DNA of 64,000 nucleotides, from NCBI GenBank assembly GCA_028277885.1, contig JANQFK010000019.1:21333-85332 (forward strand). Direction: 5' to 3'. The notes beneath the pieces were generated by a model, which did no database searches, had not been told where the DNA came from, and worked only from the letters and a program-made list of their open reading frames with translations. The DNA comes from Myxococcota bacterium. Lineage in GTDB: Bacteria > Myxococcota_A > UBA9160 > UBA6930. Below are positions 44,312-53,374 of this stretch, piece by piece (positions within the stretch are counted from its first letter, which is position 1; every line of letters begins with the position of its first letter). The position numbers and the translations under genes are program-made.

Positions 44312-46188
44312 GCGCCGCCGCCCGCCCGGCGCCCGCGGCCCTCGCCGCGATGCACGAGGAGGAGGCCCTCGGCAAGGCCTACGACGCCCGGCTGCTGGCC
44401 CGCCTGTGGCCCTACGCGCGTCCCCACCGCTGGCCCATGTTCGCCACCCTGGCCCTGGTGCCGCCGCTGTTCGTGCTCCAGCTGGCACCGGGCTGGCTCA
44501 TCAAGACCGGCATCGACCGCGTGATGACCCCGGGCGCCGGCGCCACGACGGGCCCCGCCGCCCTCGAGCGCCTGCTCACCGCACCCGGGGAGCTCTCGGC
44601 CCTGGTCTGGCTGGCGGGGCTCTACCTCACGGTGATGGTGCTGCTCTCGGCCCTCGAGTACCTGCGCTCGGTGCTCCTCACCCAGACCGGCCACGCCGCC
44701 ATGCGCGAGCTGCGCGCCGACGTCTTCTCCCACATCCAGCGCCTGCACCTGGGCTTCTTCGACCGCTACCCCGTGGGCCGGCTGGTCACCCGCGCCACCA
44801 ACGACGTCGAGAACGTCGCCGAGATGTTCTCCGCCGGGATCGTGCTGCTGGTGACGGACCTGCTCGTGATCGTGGGCATCGCGGCGATGCTGTTCCTGGT
44901 GAACCCGGATCTCGCGCTGGTCACCTTCGCCGTGGTCCCGGTGCTCGCCCTGGCCGCCATCGTGTTCCGGCTCCGGGTCCGGGAGGCCTTCCGCAAGGTG
45001 CGGGTGCGCATCGCGCGCATCAACACCTACCTCCAGGAGGCCATCACCGGGATGAAGGTGGTGCAGCTCTTCACCCGGGAGCGACGCAACCTGCGCGACT
45101 TCGAGGACCTGAACGCGGACCACCGCGACGCCTGGTTCGAGTCGATCCGCTACGACTCGGCGCTCTTCGCGGTGGTGGAGTTCGCCCAGTACCTGACCGT
45201 CGCCATCGTGATCTGGCAGGCGACGGGGCTCGCCGAGCTCGGCGAGATCTACCTGTTCATCGAGTGGATGCGGCGCTTCTTCCTGCCCCTGCGCGACCTC
45301 TCGAACAAGTACTCGGTGATGCAGTCCTCCATGGCGAGCTGCGAGCGCATCGTGCAGCTCCTCGACACCGAGCCGGAGATCCGCGACGCGCCGCCCACGG
45401 CGCGACTGGCGCCGGCGCCCCGTAGCGCGGCGGCGCCGGCCGAGGCCGGCGCGCCCCGCGGCGCCGTGGAGTTCGAGGACGTCTGGTTCTCCTACTCGGG
45501 CGCCCCCGAGGAGGCGGTGCTGAAGGGGGTCTCGTTCCGGGTGGAGCCCGGCGAGCGCGTCGCCTTCGTGGGCGCCACCGGGGCGGGCAAGACCACCATC
45601 ATCAAGCTGCTGACGCGCTTCTACGAGGCCACCCGCGGCCGCATCCTGCTCGACGGCGTGGACCTGCGCGAGCTGCCCCAGGCCGAGCTGCGCGCGCGGG
45701 TCGCCATGGTGCTCCAGGACGTGTTCCTGTTCAGCGGCAGCGTGGCGGACAACATCGCCCTCGGGCGCGAGGACATCGGCGAGGACGAGATCCGCCGCGC
45801 CGCCCGGGCCGTGGAGGCCCACCGCTTCATCGAGGCCCTGCCCCGGGGCTACGCGACGGAGCTGCGCGAGCGCGGCAGCGACCTCTCGGCGGGCCAGCGC
45901 CAGCTGCTCTCCTTCGCCCGGGCCCTGGCCCACGGTGCCGACGTGCTCGTGCTCGACGAGGCCACCAGCTCCATCGACACCGAGACCGAGGCCCTGGTCC
46001 AGCAGGGCATCCACGTGCTGATGGAGGGCAAGACCGCCCTGGTGATCGCCCACCGCCTCTCCACCATCGAGGACGTCGACCGCATCTACGTCCTCCACCA
46101 CGGAAAGGTCGTGGAGCAGGGGAGGCACGACGAGCTGCTGGCGAAGGGCGGCCTCTACAGCCGTTTGCACCGCCTCCAGGCCTTCTGA
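44308..46188 (+). CDS. ABC exporter half-transporter, catalytic ATP site subunit
   Basis: 626 residues with the same architecture. Walker A GATGAGKTT, Walker B with D550-E551 (LVLDEATSSID) and H582 (IAHRLSTI) are canonical, while its signature is LSAGQ (526-530) instead of LSGGQ. Paired with the upstream subunit this builds one full site (its own Walker B and His with the partner LSGGQ) and one weak site. It resembles MdlB/TM288. The operon begins with the GT2, so a lipid-linked sugar is a possible cargo; this is inference. Confidence 0.9.
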   Translation: MSAAARPAPAALAAMHEEEALGKAYDARLLARLWPYARPHRWPMFATLALVPPLFVLQLAPGWLIKTGIDRVMTPGAGATTGPAALERLLTAPGELSALVWLAGLYLTVMVLLSALEYLRSVLLTQTGHAAMRELRADVFSHIQRLHLGFFDRYPVGRLVTRATNDVENVAEMFSAGIVLLVTDLLVIVGIAAMLFLVNPDLALVTFAVVPVLALAAIVFRLRVREAFRKVRVRIARINTYLQEAITGMKVVQLFTRERRNLRDFEDLNADHRDAWFESIRYDSALFAVVEFAQYLTVAIVIWQATGLAELGEIYLFIEWMRRFFLPLRDLSNKYSVMQSSMASCERIVQLLDTEPEIRDAPPTARLAPAPRSAAAPAEAGAPRGAVEFEDVWFSYSGAPEEAVLKGVSFRVEPGERVAFVGATGAGKTTIIKLLTRFYEATRGRILLDGVDLRELPQAELRARVAMVLQDVFLFSGSVADNIALGREDIGEDEIRRAARAVEAHRFIEALPRGYATELRERGSDLSAGQRQLLSFARALAHGADVLVLDEATSSIDTETEALVQQGIHVLMEGKTALVIAHRLSTIEDVDRIYVLHHGKVVEQGRHDELLAKGGLYSRLHRLQAF

Positions 46189-46525
46189 ACTCCTCGCCAG
46201 CGGCCCTGGCTTGCTGAGCTCCGCTCGCCTTCGGCTCGCTGCGCGGCCCTGGCGGGCCTTGCCCGGGTGCTGGCTCGGGCTTCGGGGCGGGGCTCGGCGG
46301 CGCGCCTGGGCGCGCCGCCATCGTTCTCTGGCGGGCGCCTCGGTGCGGGGCTCCGGGGATACGGCTGCGGTCCCTGTGGGGGTGCGCGCCAGCTTGCACG
46401 ATTCCCTCGGGGCGTGTTAACTAAGGGCGCCCCCCAGACAGCTTGCCGCCTCACAGAACCGCCCCCCTTGCGGCCCGCCGCGGTGTACCTCCGACCGCAT
46501 CGGCCGCCGGGGAAGCGAGGTCGGG
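46189..46525. other. Intergenic region with GC-rich hairpins before smc
   Basis: No gene recognised in 337 bases. The left part has inverted repeats, including GGCGGCGCGCC-TGG-GCGCGCCGCC near 46300 and a reversed copy of the word GCGCAGCGAG (46225-46250) shared with the repeats at 53383. The right part has a promoter (46394-46422) and a ~97-base smc leader ending in GAGG. Confidence 0.5.
46394..46422 (+). promoter_or_regulatory. Possible promoter of smc
   Basis: TTGCAC, 17-base spacer, TTAACT, about 104 bases before the TTG of smc. Each box matches consensus at only three positions, but this is the most AT-rich point of the intergenic region. Confidence 0.35.
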
Positions 46526-49500
46526 TTGCGCATCAAGTCCCTCCAGATCAGCGGCTTCAAGAGCTTCGTCGACAAGACGGTCTTCGACTTCCGCCCGGGC
46601 ATCACCGGCATCGTGGGGCCCAACGGCTGCGGCAAGTCCAACGTCGTGGACGCGATCCGCTGGGCCATGGGGGAGCAGTCGCCCCGGCGCCTGCGCGGCA
46701 AGGGCATGGAGGACGTGATCTTCGCCGGCTCCGAGGTGCGGGCCCCCATCGGCATGGCCGAGGTGGTGCTCACCTTCGACAACGCCGACGGCGTGGCGCC
46801 TCCCGCCTTCGCGGGCTTCAGCGAGATCCAGGTCTCCCGCCGGCTCTACCGCTCGGGCGAGTCCGAGTACCTGATCAACAAGGTGAGCTGCCGCCTGCGC
46901 GACGTGCTCGACTTCTTCCGGGACACGGGCATCGGCACCAAGGGCTACACCATCGTCGAGCAGGGCCGCATCGCCGAGATCGTCTCGGCCAAGCCCGAGG
47001 AGCGCCGCGCCCTGATCGAGGAGGCGGCGGGGATCAGCAAGTACAAGGCGCGCCGGCGCGAGGCCGAGAGCAAGCTCTCCTCGACGGAGCAGAACCTGCT
47101 GCGCGTCACCGACGTGGTGTCGGAGATCCGCCGCCAGATCGCCTCCATCGAGCGCCAGGCCCGCAAGGCGGCGCGCTACAAGCGCCTGCGCGAGACCCAG
47201 CGGCTGCTGGAGCTCTCCATCGCGTCCGACGAGCGCGACGCGCTGCTCGAGCGCATCGAGGGCGGCCGGCGCCGGGCCGCCGAGCTGCGCGACGCCCTGG
47301 CCGGCGCCGAGGCCCGCCTCGGCGAGCGCGAGGCCCAGCTCGTCGAGGAGCGCAACGCCCTCGGCGACCGCGAGCGCGCCGTCACCGAGGGCAGCGAGCA
47401 GCTCTTCCAGCTGCGCACCGCCATCAAGGAGCTCGAGAGCCGCATCGCCTACGAGCGCCGCGAGCGTGCCTCCCTGGCCGAGGCCAACGAGGCCCGGCAG
47501 CGCGAGAAGGGCCGCCTCGACGAGCGCCTGCGCGAGGGCGAGGAGGAGCTCGCCCGCTGCGCCGACGAGCTGCGCGCCGTGGAGACCACCCTGGCCACGG
47601 CCTCCGAGGCCCTGGCCGGGGCCGAGGGCGAGGCCGGGCAGGCCGGCCAGCGCCTGCGCCAGCTCGAGGGCGAGCGCGAGGCCTGCAGCGCCGCGCTGGT
47701 CGAGGCCATGACGCGGGTGGCGCGCTCCGAGGACCGGCTGGCGGCCCTCACGGACCGCAGCGCCGGCATCGACCGCCGCCTGCGCAGCGCCGACGAGGAC
47801 CTGGAGGCCCAGCAGGCCGCCGCCGCCGACGTGGACCGCGAGGGCGGCGTGCTCGAGGAGGGGCTGCGCAACCTGCTCTCGGAGCGCGATCGCCTGATGG
47901 GGAGCCTGCGCGAGGCCCTCGAGCGCCAGCGCGTCGCGGGCGAGCGCGCCCCCCGGGCCGCGGCGCGTCTCGCCGAGGCACGCGAGCGGCGGGAGACCCG
48001 CCGGGCGCGCCTCGAGTCCCTGCGCGAGGTGCTCGAGCGGGGCGAGGACCTCGGCGAGGGCACCCGGGCCCTGCTGGCCGAGGGCGAGAGCGCGCGCAGC
48101 CGCCACGGCCTGCGGGAGCTGGTGCGCGACGTCCTCGAGGCCGACCGCGAGGTCGAGACCGCGCTGCTGGCGGTGCTGGCCGAGCGCGCCGAGGGCCTCG
48201 TGGTGAAGCGCGCCGAGGGCGCGCTCTCGGCCCTCCAGGCCCTGCACCGCTCCGGCGCCGGCCGCGGGGTGTTCGTGGTGGAGAGCGCGGGGGAGGGCCT
48301 CTCCCAGGGCTTCGTGCCCCTCGGCGAGCCGCTCCTCGCCCGGGTGCGCCCGCGCCCGGGCTACGAGGGCGTGGCGCGCGCGCTCCTGGGCAACGTGAAC
48401 CTGGTGCCCGACCTCTCCGCGGCGGTGGAGCGCTACGGCGCCGGCCGCGTGCCCTGCACCTTCGTCACCCTCTCGGGCGACGTCCTCACCGCCGACGGCG
48501 TGATGCGCGGCGGCAGCGACCGCGAGGCCTCGGGCGTCCTGGGTCGCGCCCGGGAGGTGCGCGAGCTCGAGGCGGCGATGTCGGGCCTCGAGGCCGAGGT
48601 CCGCAGCTGCGAGACCGCGCAGCGGGAGGCCGAGGCCGCACTGGCCCAGGCCAACGACGAGGTGGAGAACCTCCGCAACCGCCACCACACCGCGGCGCTC
48701 GCCGTGGCGAACCACGAGAAGGACATCGAGCGCAACCGCGAGCGGGTGAAGGCCCTCGGCGAGGCCCAGGAGGGCCGGGTGGCCGAGCGCGCCGAGTGGC
48801 TGGCCGAGCAGGAGTCGATCGCGGCGGAGCTCGTGCGCCTCGAGGCCGGCCTCGCCGAGGCCCGGGAGGAGCGCGGCGAGCGCCAGCGCACCCTCGAGGC
48901 CCTCGGCCTGCGCATCGGGTCGGCCTCCCGCGAGCTCTCGCGCCTGGAGGGCATCGCGACGGAGCGGCGGGTCCAGCACAACGGCCGCGCCGAGAGCCGG
49001 GACCGCCTCGTGGCGGCGCGGGAGCGCGCCGAGGCCGTGGCGAGCGAGACCCGCGAGTGGATCGCGCGGCGCGACGAGGAGATCGCCGCCGCCGAGACGC
49101 GCCGCGAGGAGCTCGCCGGCTCCATCACCCAGGCCGAGCTCACCCTGGCCGAGGAGCTGCGCCGGGAGGAGAGCGCGCGCCTCGACAGCGAGGGGCGCCG
49201 GGACGCCTACGAGGAGGCGGCCAGCCGGGTGCGCGCCCTCGAGGAGGAGGCGCGCTCCGAGCAGAACGCCCTGGTGGCCCAGCGCGAGCAGGCCCAGCAG
49301 GCCGATCTCGGCCTGCGCGAGTGCGAGCTCGAGCTCCAGCACCTCGAGGCCCAGGTGCGGGACCGCTGGAGCGTCGACCTGGTGAGCTGGAAGCCTCCGG
49401 TGCTCGCGGACCCCGGTGACCCCCAGGCGCCCGAAGCGACCGTCACCGCCACCGACGGCGCCGGCGCGACCGAGGGCGAGGCGGGAGCCGTGCCCGCGGA

Positions 49501-50218
49501 GGCCGAGGAGGAGGAGCTCGCCCGGGACGCCCAGCGCGAGGCCCGCGCCAACGCCGAGCTGCTCCAGCAGGACCGCGCCTTCCGCGAGCGCCACCTGAAG
49601 GAGCTGCGCGGCAAGATCGAGGCGATCGGAGAGGTGAACCTCGGCGCCATCGAGGAGCACGAGGAGCTGCGCGAGCGCCACCGCTTCCTCGACGAGCAGA
49701 AGACCGACCTCGAGGCCAGCATCGCCCAGCTGCGCGAGGCCATCGCGCGCATCAACCGCACCAGCCGCAAGCGCTTCCGCGAGACCTTCGACGCCGTGAA
49801 CGAGCGCTTCCAGAAGAACTTCCCGCGGCTGTTCCGGGGCGGGAAGGCGAACCTCGGCATCACCGAGACCGAGGACGTGCTCGAGTCGGGCATCGAGATC
49901 ATGGCCCAGCCGCCGGGCAAGCGGCTCCAGAGCGTGAACCTGCTCTCGGGCGGCGAGAAGACCATGACCGCCATCGCGCTGCTGGTCTCGGTGTTCCAGG
50001 TGCGGCCCTCGCCCTTCTTCCTCCTCGACGAGGTGGACGCGGCGCTCGACGACGCCAACGTCGGCCGCTTCAACGAGATCGTGGTGGAGCTCGCCCGGGA
50101 CTCCCAGTTCCTGCTGATCACCCACAACAAGCGCACCATCGAGGTCGCCGACATCCTGTACGGCGTGACCATGGAGGAGCGTGGGGTCAGCACCCTGGTC
50201 GCGGTGGAGCTGAGCTAG
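46526..50218 (+). CDS. smc: Chromosome segregation protein SMC
   Basis: 1230 residues. Walker A GPNGCGKS (31-38) in the N-terminal head, long coiled-coil arms around a hinge (GVFVVESAGEGLSQGFVPLG to GVMRGGSDREASGVLG), then the C-terminal head with LLSGGEKTMTAIALL and FFLLDEVDAALDDAN. It organises chromosomes with ScpA/ScpB. About 45 residues near 955-1000 (Pro, Ala, Glu, Thr rich) interrupt the returning coil. TTG start follows GAGG. The TAG stop is inside the palindromic repeat copy B. Confidence 0.97.
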   Translation: MRIKSLQISGFKSFVDKTVFDFRPGITGIVGPNGCGKSNVVDAIRWAMGEQSPRRLRGKGMEDVIFAGSEVRAPIGMAEVVLTFDNADGVAPPAFAGFSEIQVSRRLYRSGESEYLINKVSCRLRDVLDFFRDTGIGTKGYTIVEQGRIAEIVSAKPEERRALIEEAAGISKYKARRREAESKLSSTEQNLLRVTDVVSEIRRQIASIERQARKAARYKRLRETQRLLELSIASDERDALLERIEGGRRRAAELRDALAGAEARLGEREAQLVEERNALGDRERAVTEGSEQLFQLRTAIKELESRIAYERRERASLAEANEARQREKGRLDERLREGEEELARCADELRAVETTLATASEALAGAEGEAGQAGQRLRQLEGEREACSAALVEAMTRVARSEDRLAALTDRSAGIDRRLRSADEDLEAQQAAAADVDREGGVLEEGLRNLLSERDRLMGSLREALERQRVAGERAPRAAARLAEARERRETRRARLESLREVLERGEDLGEGTRALLAEGESARSRHGLRELVRDVLEADREVETALLAVLAERAEGLVVKRAEGALSALQALHRSGAGRGVFVVESAGEGLSQGFVPLGEPLLARVRPRPGYEGVARALLGNVNLVPDLSAAVERYGAGRVPCTFVTLSGDVLTADGVMRGGSDREASGVLGRAREVRELEAAMSGLEAEVRSCETAQREAEAALAQANDEVENLRNRHHTAALAVANHEKDIERNRERVKALGEAQEGRVAERAEWLAEQESIAAELVRLEAGLAEAREERGERQRTLEALGLRIGSASRELSRLEGIATERRVQHNGRAESRDRLVAARERAEAVASETREWIARRDEEIAAAETRREELAGSITQAELTLAEELRREESARLDSEGRRDAYEEAASRVRALEEEARSEQNALVAQREQAQQADLGLRECELELQHLEAQVRDRWSVDLVSWKPPVLADPGDPQAPEATVTATDGAGATEGEAGAVPAEAEEEELARDAQREARANAELLQQDRAFRERHLKELRGKIEAIGEVNLGAIEEHEELRERHRFLDEQKTDLEASIAQLREAIARINRTSRKRFRETFDAVNERFQKNFPRLFRGGKANLGITETEDVLESGIEIMAQPPGKRLQSVNLLSGGEKTMTAIALLVSVFQVRPSPFFLLDEVDAALDDANVGRFNEIVVELARDSQFLLITHNKRTIEVADILYGVTMEERGVSTLVAVELS

Positions 50219-50340
50219 GAGGCTGACCCGAGAAGGTCAGCCGACGACGCGATCGATTCCGCGAAGCGGAATCGCAGCGGGCAGGGCGAGCGCTCCGGGC
50301 TCGCCTTGCGGCGGAAGCCGACCCGCCCTGGGTCGGCCTC
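50213..50340. repeat. Palindromic repeat cluster, copy B (four hairpins)
   Basis: Four hairpins in a row: 50221-50242 (8-bp stem), 50254-50274 (9-bp stem, loop GAA), 50285-50305 (7-bp stem) and 50317-50337 (8-bp stem, loop GCCCT). The last two with the TTGCGGCG between them are an inverted, near-identical copy of 36096-36151. The left edge GCTAGGAGGCTGACCC carries the smc stop and matches the left edge of copy A. Confidence 0.8.
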
Positions 50341-50410
50341 CTGGCGGGCCGCCCCCGGGCGGCCGGGACGAAGCCGCCGGCCCGCGGGTCGTGCTCGCGC
50401 TTCGCTCGGG

Positions 50411-50416
50411 TATCCT
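50411..50416 (+). promoter_or_regulatory. -10 element for ftsY
   Basis: GGGTATCCT with TATCCT ending 9 bases before the ATG. The same GGTATCC word precedes lptE and lies between the lptF and heptosyltransferase genes. Confidence 0.35.
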
Positions 50417-50425
50417 CCGCGGCCC

Positions 50426-51706
50426 ATGAACGAGCTCCTCCAGGCCGAGTGGCTCCAGCCGCTCCTCCAGTGGGCGGCGGAGAACCGCGGCCTCGCCGCG
50501 CACCTGGCGGGCGTGCTCCCGCTCGCGCTCGTGCTCCTGTTCCTCGGCCTGGGGCGGCTGCGCCGACCGTCGGAGAAGCCGGAGGCCGAGGCGCAGGCCG
50601 AGGCGGCCCCGGTGGAGGCCGCCGCGCCGGCGCCCGAGCGCGCCCGGCCGGTCCCACCGGCTCCCGAGGTCGTGGCGGCGCCACCGCCGCCCGAGCCCGT
50701 CGTCGTCCCCGAGCCCGAGCCCGCACCCGTGCCGGAGCCCGCGCCGCCGGTCGCCGCGCCCGAGCCCGTCGCCGAGCCGGCCCCACCGCCCGCCCCCGCC
50801 CCGGTGCCACTGCGGGAGCGGCTGGCGCGCAGCCGCGAGGCCCTGGTGGGCCGCTTCTCGAGCCTGCTGGGCGGGCGGCGCGTCGACGCGGACCTGCTCG
50901 AGGAGCTCGAGGCGCTGCTCTTCACCGCGGACCTCGGCGTGCAGACCGCCGAGGCGCTGCTCGAGCGGCTGCGCAGCGAGGCGGTGGGGGCCGACGCCGC
51001 CAAGGCGCGCGAGATCCTGCGCGGCGCCATCCAGGAGCGGCTCGCGCGGGTGGAGCCCGAGGGGGACGGGCTGGCGCTGCGCGGCAGCCCCCACGTGGTG
51101 CTCGTCCTCGGCGTGAACGGCTCGGGCAAGACCACCACCATCGGCAAGCTCGCGGCGCGCCACGCCGCCGCCGGCCACTCGGTGCTGCTCGGCGCCGGCG
51201 ATACGTTCCGCGCCGCCGCCATCGAGCAGCTCCAGGTCTGGGGCGAGCGCGTCGGCTGCCCGGTGATCGCGGGCAAGGCCGGGGGCGACCCGGCCGCGGT
51301 GGCGTTCGACACCGTGAAGGCGGCCCGCGCGCGCGACGTGGACGTGGCGATCATCGACACCGCCGGCCGGCTCCAGACCCAGGTGCCGCTCATGGAGGAG
51401 CTCGGCAAGATCTCCCGGGTGATCTCGCGCGAGCTCCCCGACGCGCCCCACGAGACCCTGCTGGTGCTCGACTCCAACACGGGCCAGAACGCGCTCTCCC
51501 AGGCGAAGCTCTTCACCGAGGCGGCGTCGGTCACGGGCATCGTGCTCACCAAGCTCGACGGCACCGCCAAGGGCGGCGTGATCGTCGGCCTGGCCGACGA
51601 GTTCGGCATCCCCGTGCGCTACGTCGGCGTCGGCGAGGGCGTAGACGACCTCCGCGACTTCTCCGCCGCAGACTTCGTAGACGCCCTCTTCGCAGAAGAC
51701 GACTGA
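50426..51706 (+). CDS. ftsY: Signal recognition particle receptor FtsY
   Basis: 426 residues. An N-terminal hydrophobic helix (AGVLPLALVLLFLGLG, ~28-43) probably anchors it in the membrane, followed by a ~90-residue Pro/Glu/Ala/Val linker in place of the E. coli acidic A domain. The NG domain starts near 135: GVNGSGKTTTIGKLA (G1), DTFRAAAIEQL, DTAGRLQTQ (G3), TKLDGTAKGG (G4) and GVGEGVDDLRDF at the end. It docks SRP-ribosome complexes at SecYEG. The smc-ftsY order is common. Confidence 0.95.
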   Translation: MNELLQAEWLQPLLQWAAENRGLAAHLAGVLPLALVLLFLGLGRLRRPSEKPEAEAQAEAAPVEAAAPAPERARPVPPAPEVVAAPPPPEPVVVPEPEPAPVPEPAPPVAAPEPVAEPAPPPAPAPVPLRERLARSREALVGRFSSLLGGRRVDADLLEELEALLFTADLGVQTAEALLERLRSEAVGADAAKAREILRGAIQERLARVEPEGDGLALRGSPHVVLVLGVNGSGKTTTIGKLAARHAAAGHSVLLGAGDTFRAAAIEQLQVWGERVGCPVIAGKAGGDPAAVAFDTVKAARARDVDVAIIDTAGRLQTQVPLMEELGKISRVISRELPDAPHETLLVLDSNTGQNALSQAKLFTEAASVTGIVLTKLDGTAKGGVIVGLADEFGIPVRYVGVGEGVDDLRDFSAADFVDALFAEDD

Positions 51707-51785
51707 CGGCTCTAGCGAAGGGTCCCGCGAAAGACGAGCGCCCAGAGGGCGCGAGATGCGCCCCGAAGAGCAAACGAGCAACGAA

Positions 51786-51880
51786 GCAAGCGGCCGCCGG
51801 CCGCGCGCAGTGAGCAGCCCGGCTTCGCCGGGCCGCGAACGAAGTCCAAAAGGCCGGGCCGCGAACGGAGTTCGGAAGAC
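51786..51880. repeat. Repeat element upstream of glpK
   Basis: Starts GCAAGCGG, has a G/C palindrome and CGCGCGCAG, then a hairpin (51817-51823 with 51827-51833, loop TTC), and ends in two 26-bp direct repeats (51828-51853, 51854-51880). Start and end closely match the 81/84-bp units at 53383-53632. It fills most of the ftsY-glpK gap; a further hairpin lies at 51738-51752. Confidence 0.65.
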
Positions 51881-53374
51881 ATGTCCTACATCATGGCGCT
51901 GGACCAGGGCACCACGTCCTCGCGCGCGATCCTGTTCGATGCCGAGGCGAGGATCGTCGGGGTGGACCAGTACGAGTTCACCCAGCACTTCCCGAAGCCC
52001 GGCTGGGTGGAGCACGATGCCCGCGAGATCTGGGACAGCCAGCTGCGCGCCGCCCGGGGCGCCCTGCGCAACGCCAACGCCAGGGCGTCGGACGTCGCCG
52101 CCATCGGAATCACCAACCAGCGGGAGACCGCCCTGGTCTGGGACCGCGCCACGGGCGAGCCGATCCATCCCGCCATCGTGTGGCAGTCGCGCCAGACCGC
52201 GGGCATCTGCGACGAGCTGCGCGAACGGGGGCTCGAGGAGGAGGTCCGGGCACGCACCGGGCTGGTGATCGACGCCTACTTCTCCGCCACCAAGATCCGC
52301 TTCATCCTCGACGCCGTGCCGGGCGCCCAGGAGCGCGCCGAGCGGGGCGAGCTCGCGTTCGGCACGGTGGACTCCTGGCTGCTCTACAAGCTGACCGGCG
52401 GCGCGGTCCACGCCACGGAGTACTCGAACGCCTCACGCACGCTGATCTACAACATCCACGAGCGCGACTGGGACGACCGCCTGCTCGGCGAGCTGAACCT
52501 CCCGCGCGCGATGCTGCCCGAGGTGCGGGACTCGAGCGGCGTGTTCGGCGAGGCCTCGGCGGAGCTGCTGGGCGGCCCCATCCCCGTGGCCGGCGTGGCC
52601 GGCGACCAGCAGGCGGCGCTCTTCGGCCAGGGCTGCCTCGAGACGGGCAGTGCCAAGAACACCTACGGGACCGGCTGCTTCCTGCTGATGAACACGGGCG
52701 GCGAGGCGCCGCGCTCGAAGAACGGGCTGGTCACCACCATCGCCTGGGGGCGCGACGGGAAGGTGGACTACGCCCTGGAGGGCAGCATCTTCGTGGCGGG
52801 AGCCGCGGTGCAGTGGCTGCGCGACGGCATCGGGCTGGTCTCGAGCGCCCCCGAGAGCGAGGCGGCGGCGCGCAGCGTGGAGGACACCGGCGGCGTCTAC
52901 CTGGTGCCCGCCTTCGTGGGCCTGGGCGCCCCGTACTGGGACGAGCGCGCGCGCGGTGCCCTGGTGGGGCTCACCCGGGGCACCACCCGCGAGCACATCG
53001 TGCGCGCGACCCTGGAGTCGATCGCCTACCAGACCCGCGACGTGGTCGAGTGCGTGAATGCCGACTCCGGCCTCCGCCTCGACGGGCTGCGCGTCGACGG
53101 CGGCGCCTCGGAGAACGACTTCCTGATGCAGTTCCAGGCCGACGTGCTGGGCGTTCCGGTGCAGCGGCCGCGCGTGCTGGAGGCCACCGCGCTCGGGGCC
53201 GCGGGTCTGGCCGGCCTGGCCGTCGGGTTCTGGAGCGACCCCAGCCAGTTCGGCTCCGCCACCGGGGCCGGCGCGCGGGTCTTCGAGCCGGCGATGCCCG
53301 CCGAGCGCCGCGATGCCCTCTACGAGGGCTGGAAGCGCGCCGTGGAGCGCTCCCGCAACTGGGAGACCTCGTGA
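51881..53374 (+). CDS. glpK: Glycerol kinase
   Basis: 497 residues, FGGY family. [16 protein letters not shown] (ATP site), [31 protein letters not shown], and the C-terminal [22 protein letters not shown]. It phosphorylates glycerol to glycerol-3-phosphate. The next gene, a glycerophosphodiester phosphodiesterase, releases glycerol-3-phosphate, so the pair feeds one pool. GGAAGAC precedes the ATG directly at the end of a repeat element. Confidence 0.95.
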   Translation: MSYIMALDQGTTSSRAILFDAEARIVGVDQYEFTQHFPKPGWVEHDAREIWDSQLRAARGALRNANARASDVAAIGITNQRETALVWDRATGEPIHPAIVWQSRQTAGICDELRERGLEEEVRARTGLVIDAYFSATKIRFILDAVPGAQERAERGELAFGTVDSWLLYKLTGGAVHATEYSNASRTLIYNIHERDWDDRLLGELNLPRAMLPEVRDSSGVFGEASAELLGGPIPVAGVAGDQQAALFGQGCLETGSAKNTYGTGCFLLMNTGGEAPRSKNGLVTTIAWGRDGKVDYALEGSIFVAGAAVQWLRDGIGLVSSAPESEAAARSVEDTGGVYLVPAFVGLGAPYWDERARGALVGLTRGTTREHIVRATLESIAYQTRDVVECVNADSGLRLDGLRVDGGASENDFLMQFQADVLGVPVQRPRVLEATALGAAGLAGLAVGFWSDPSQFGSATGAGARVFEPAMPAERRDALYEGWKRAVERSRNWETS

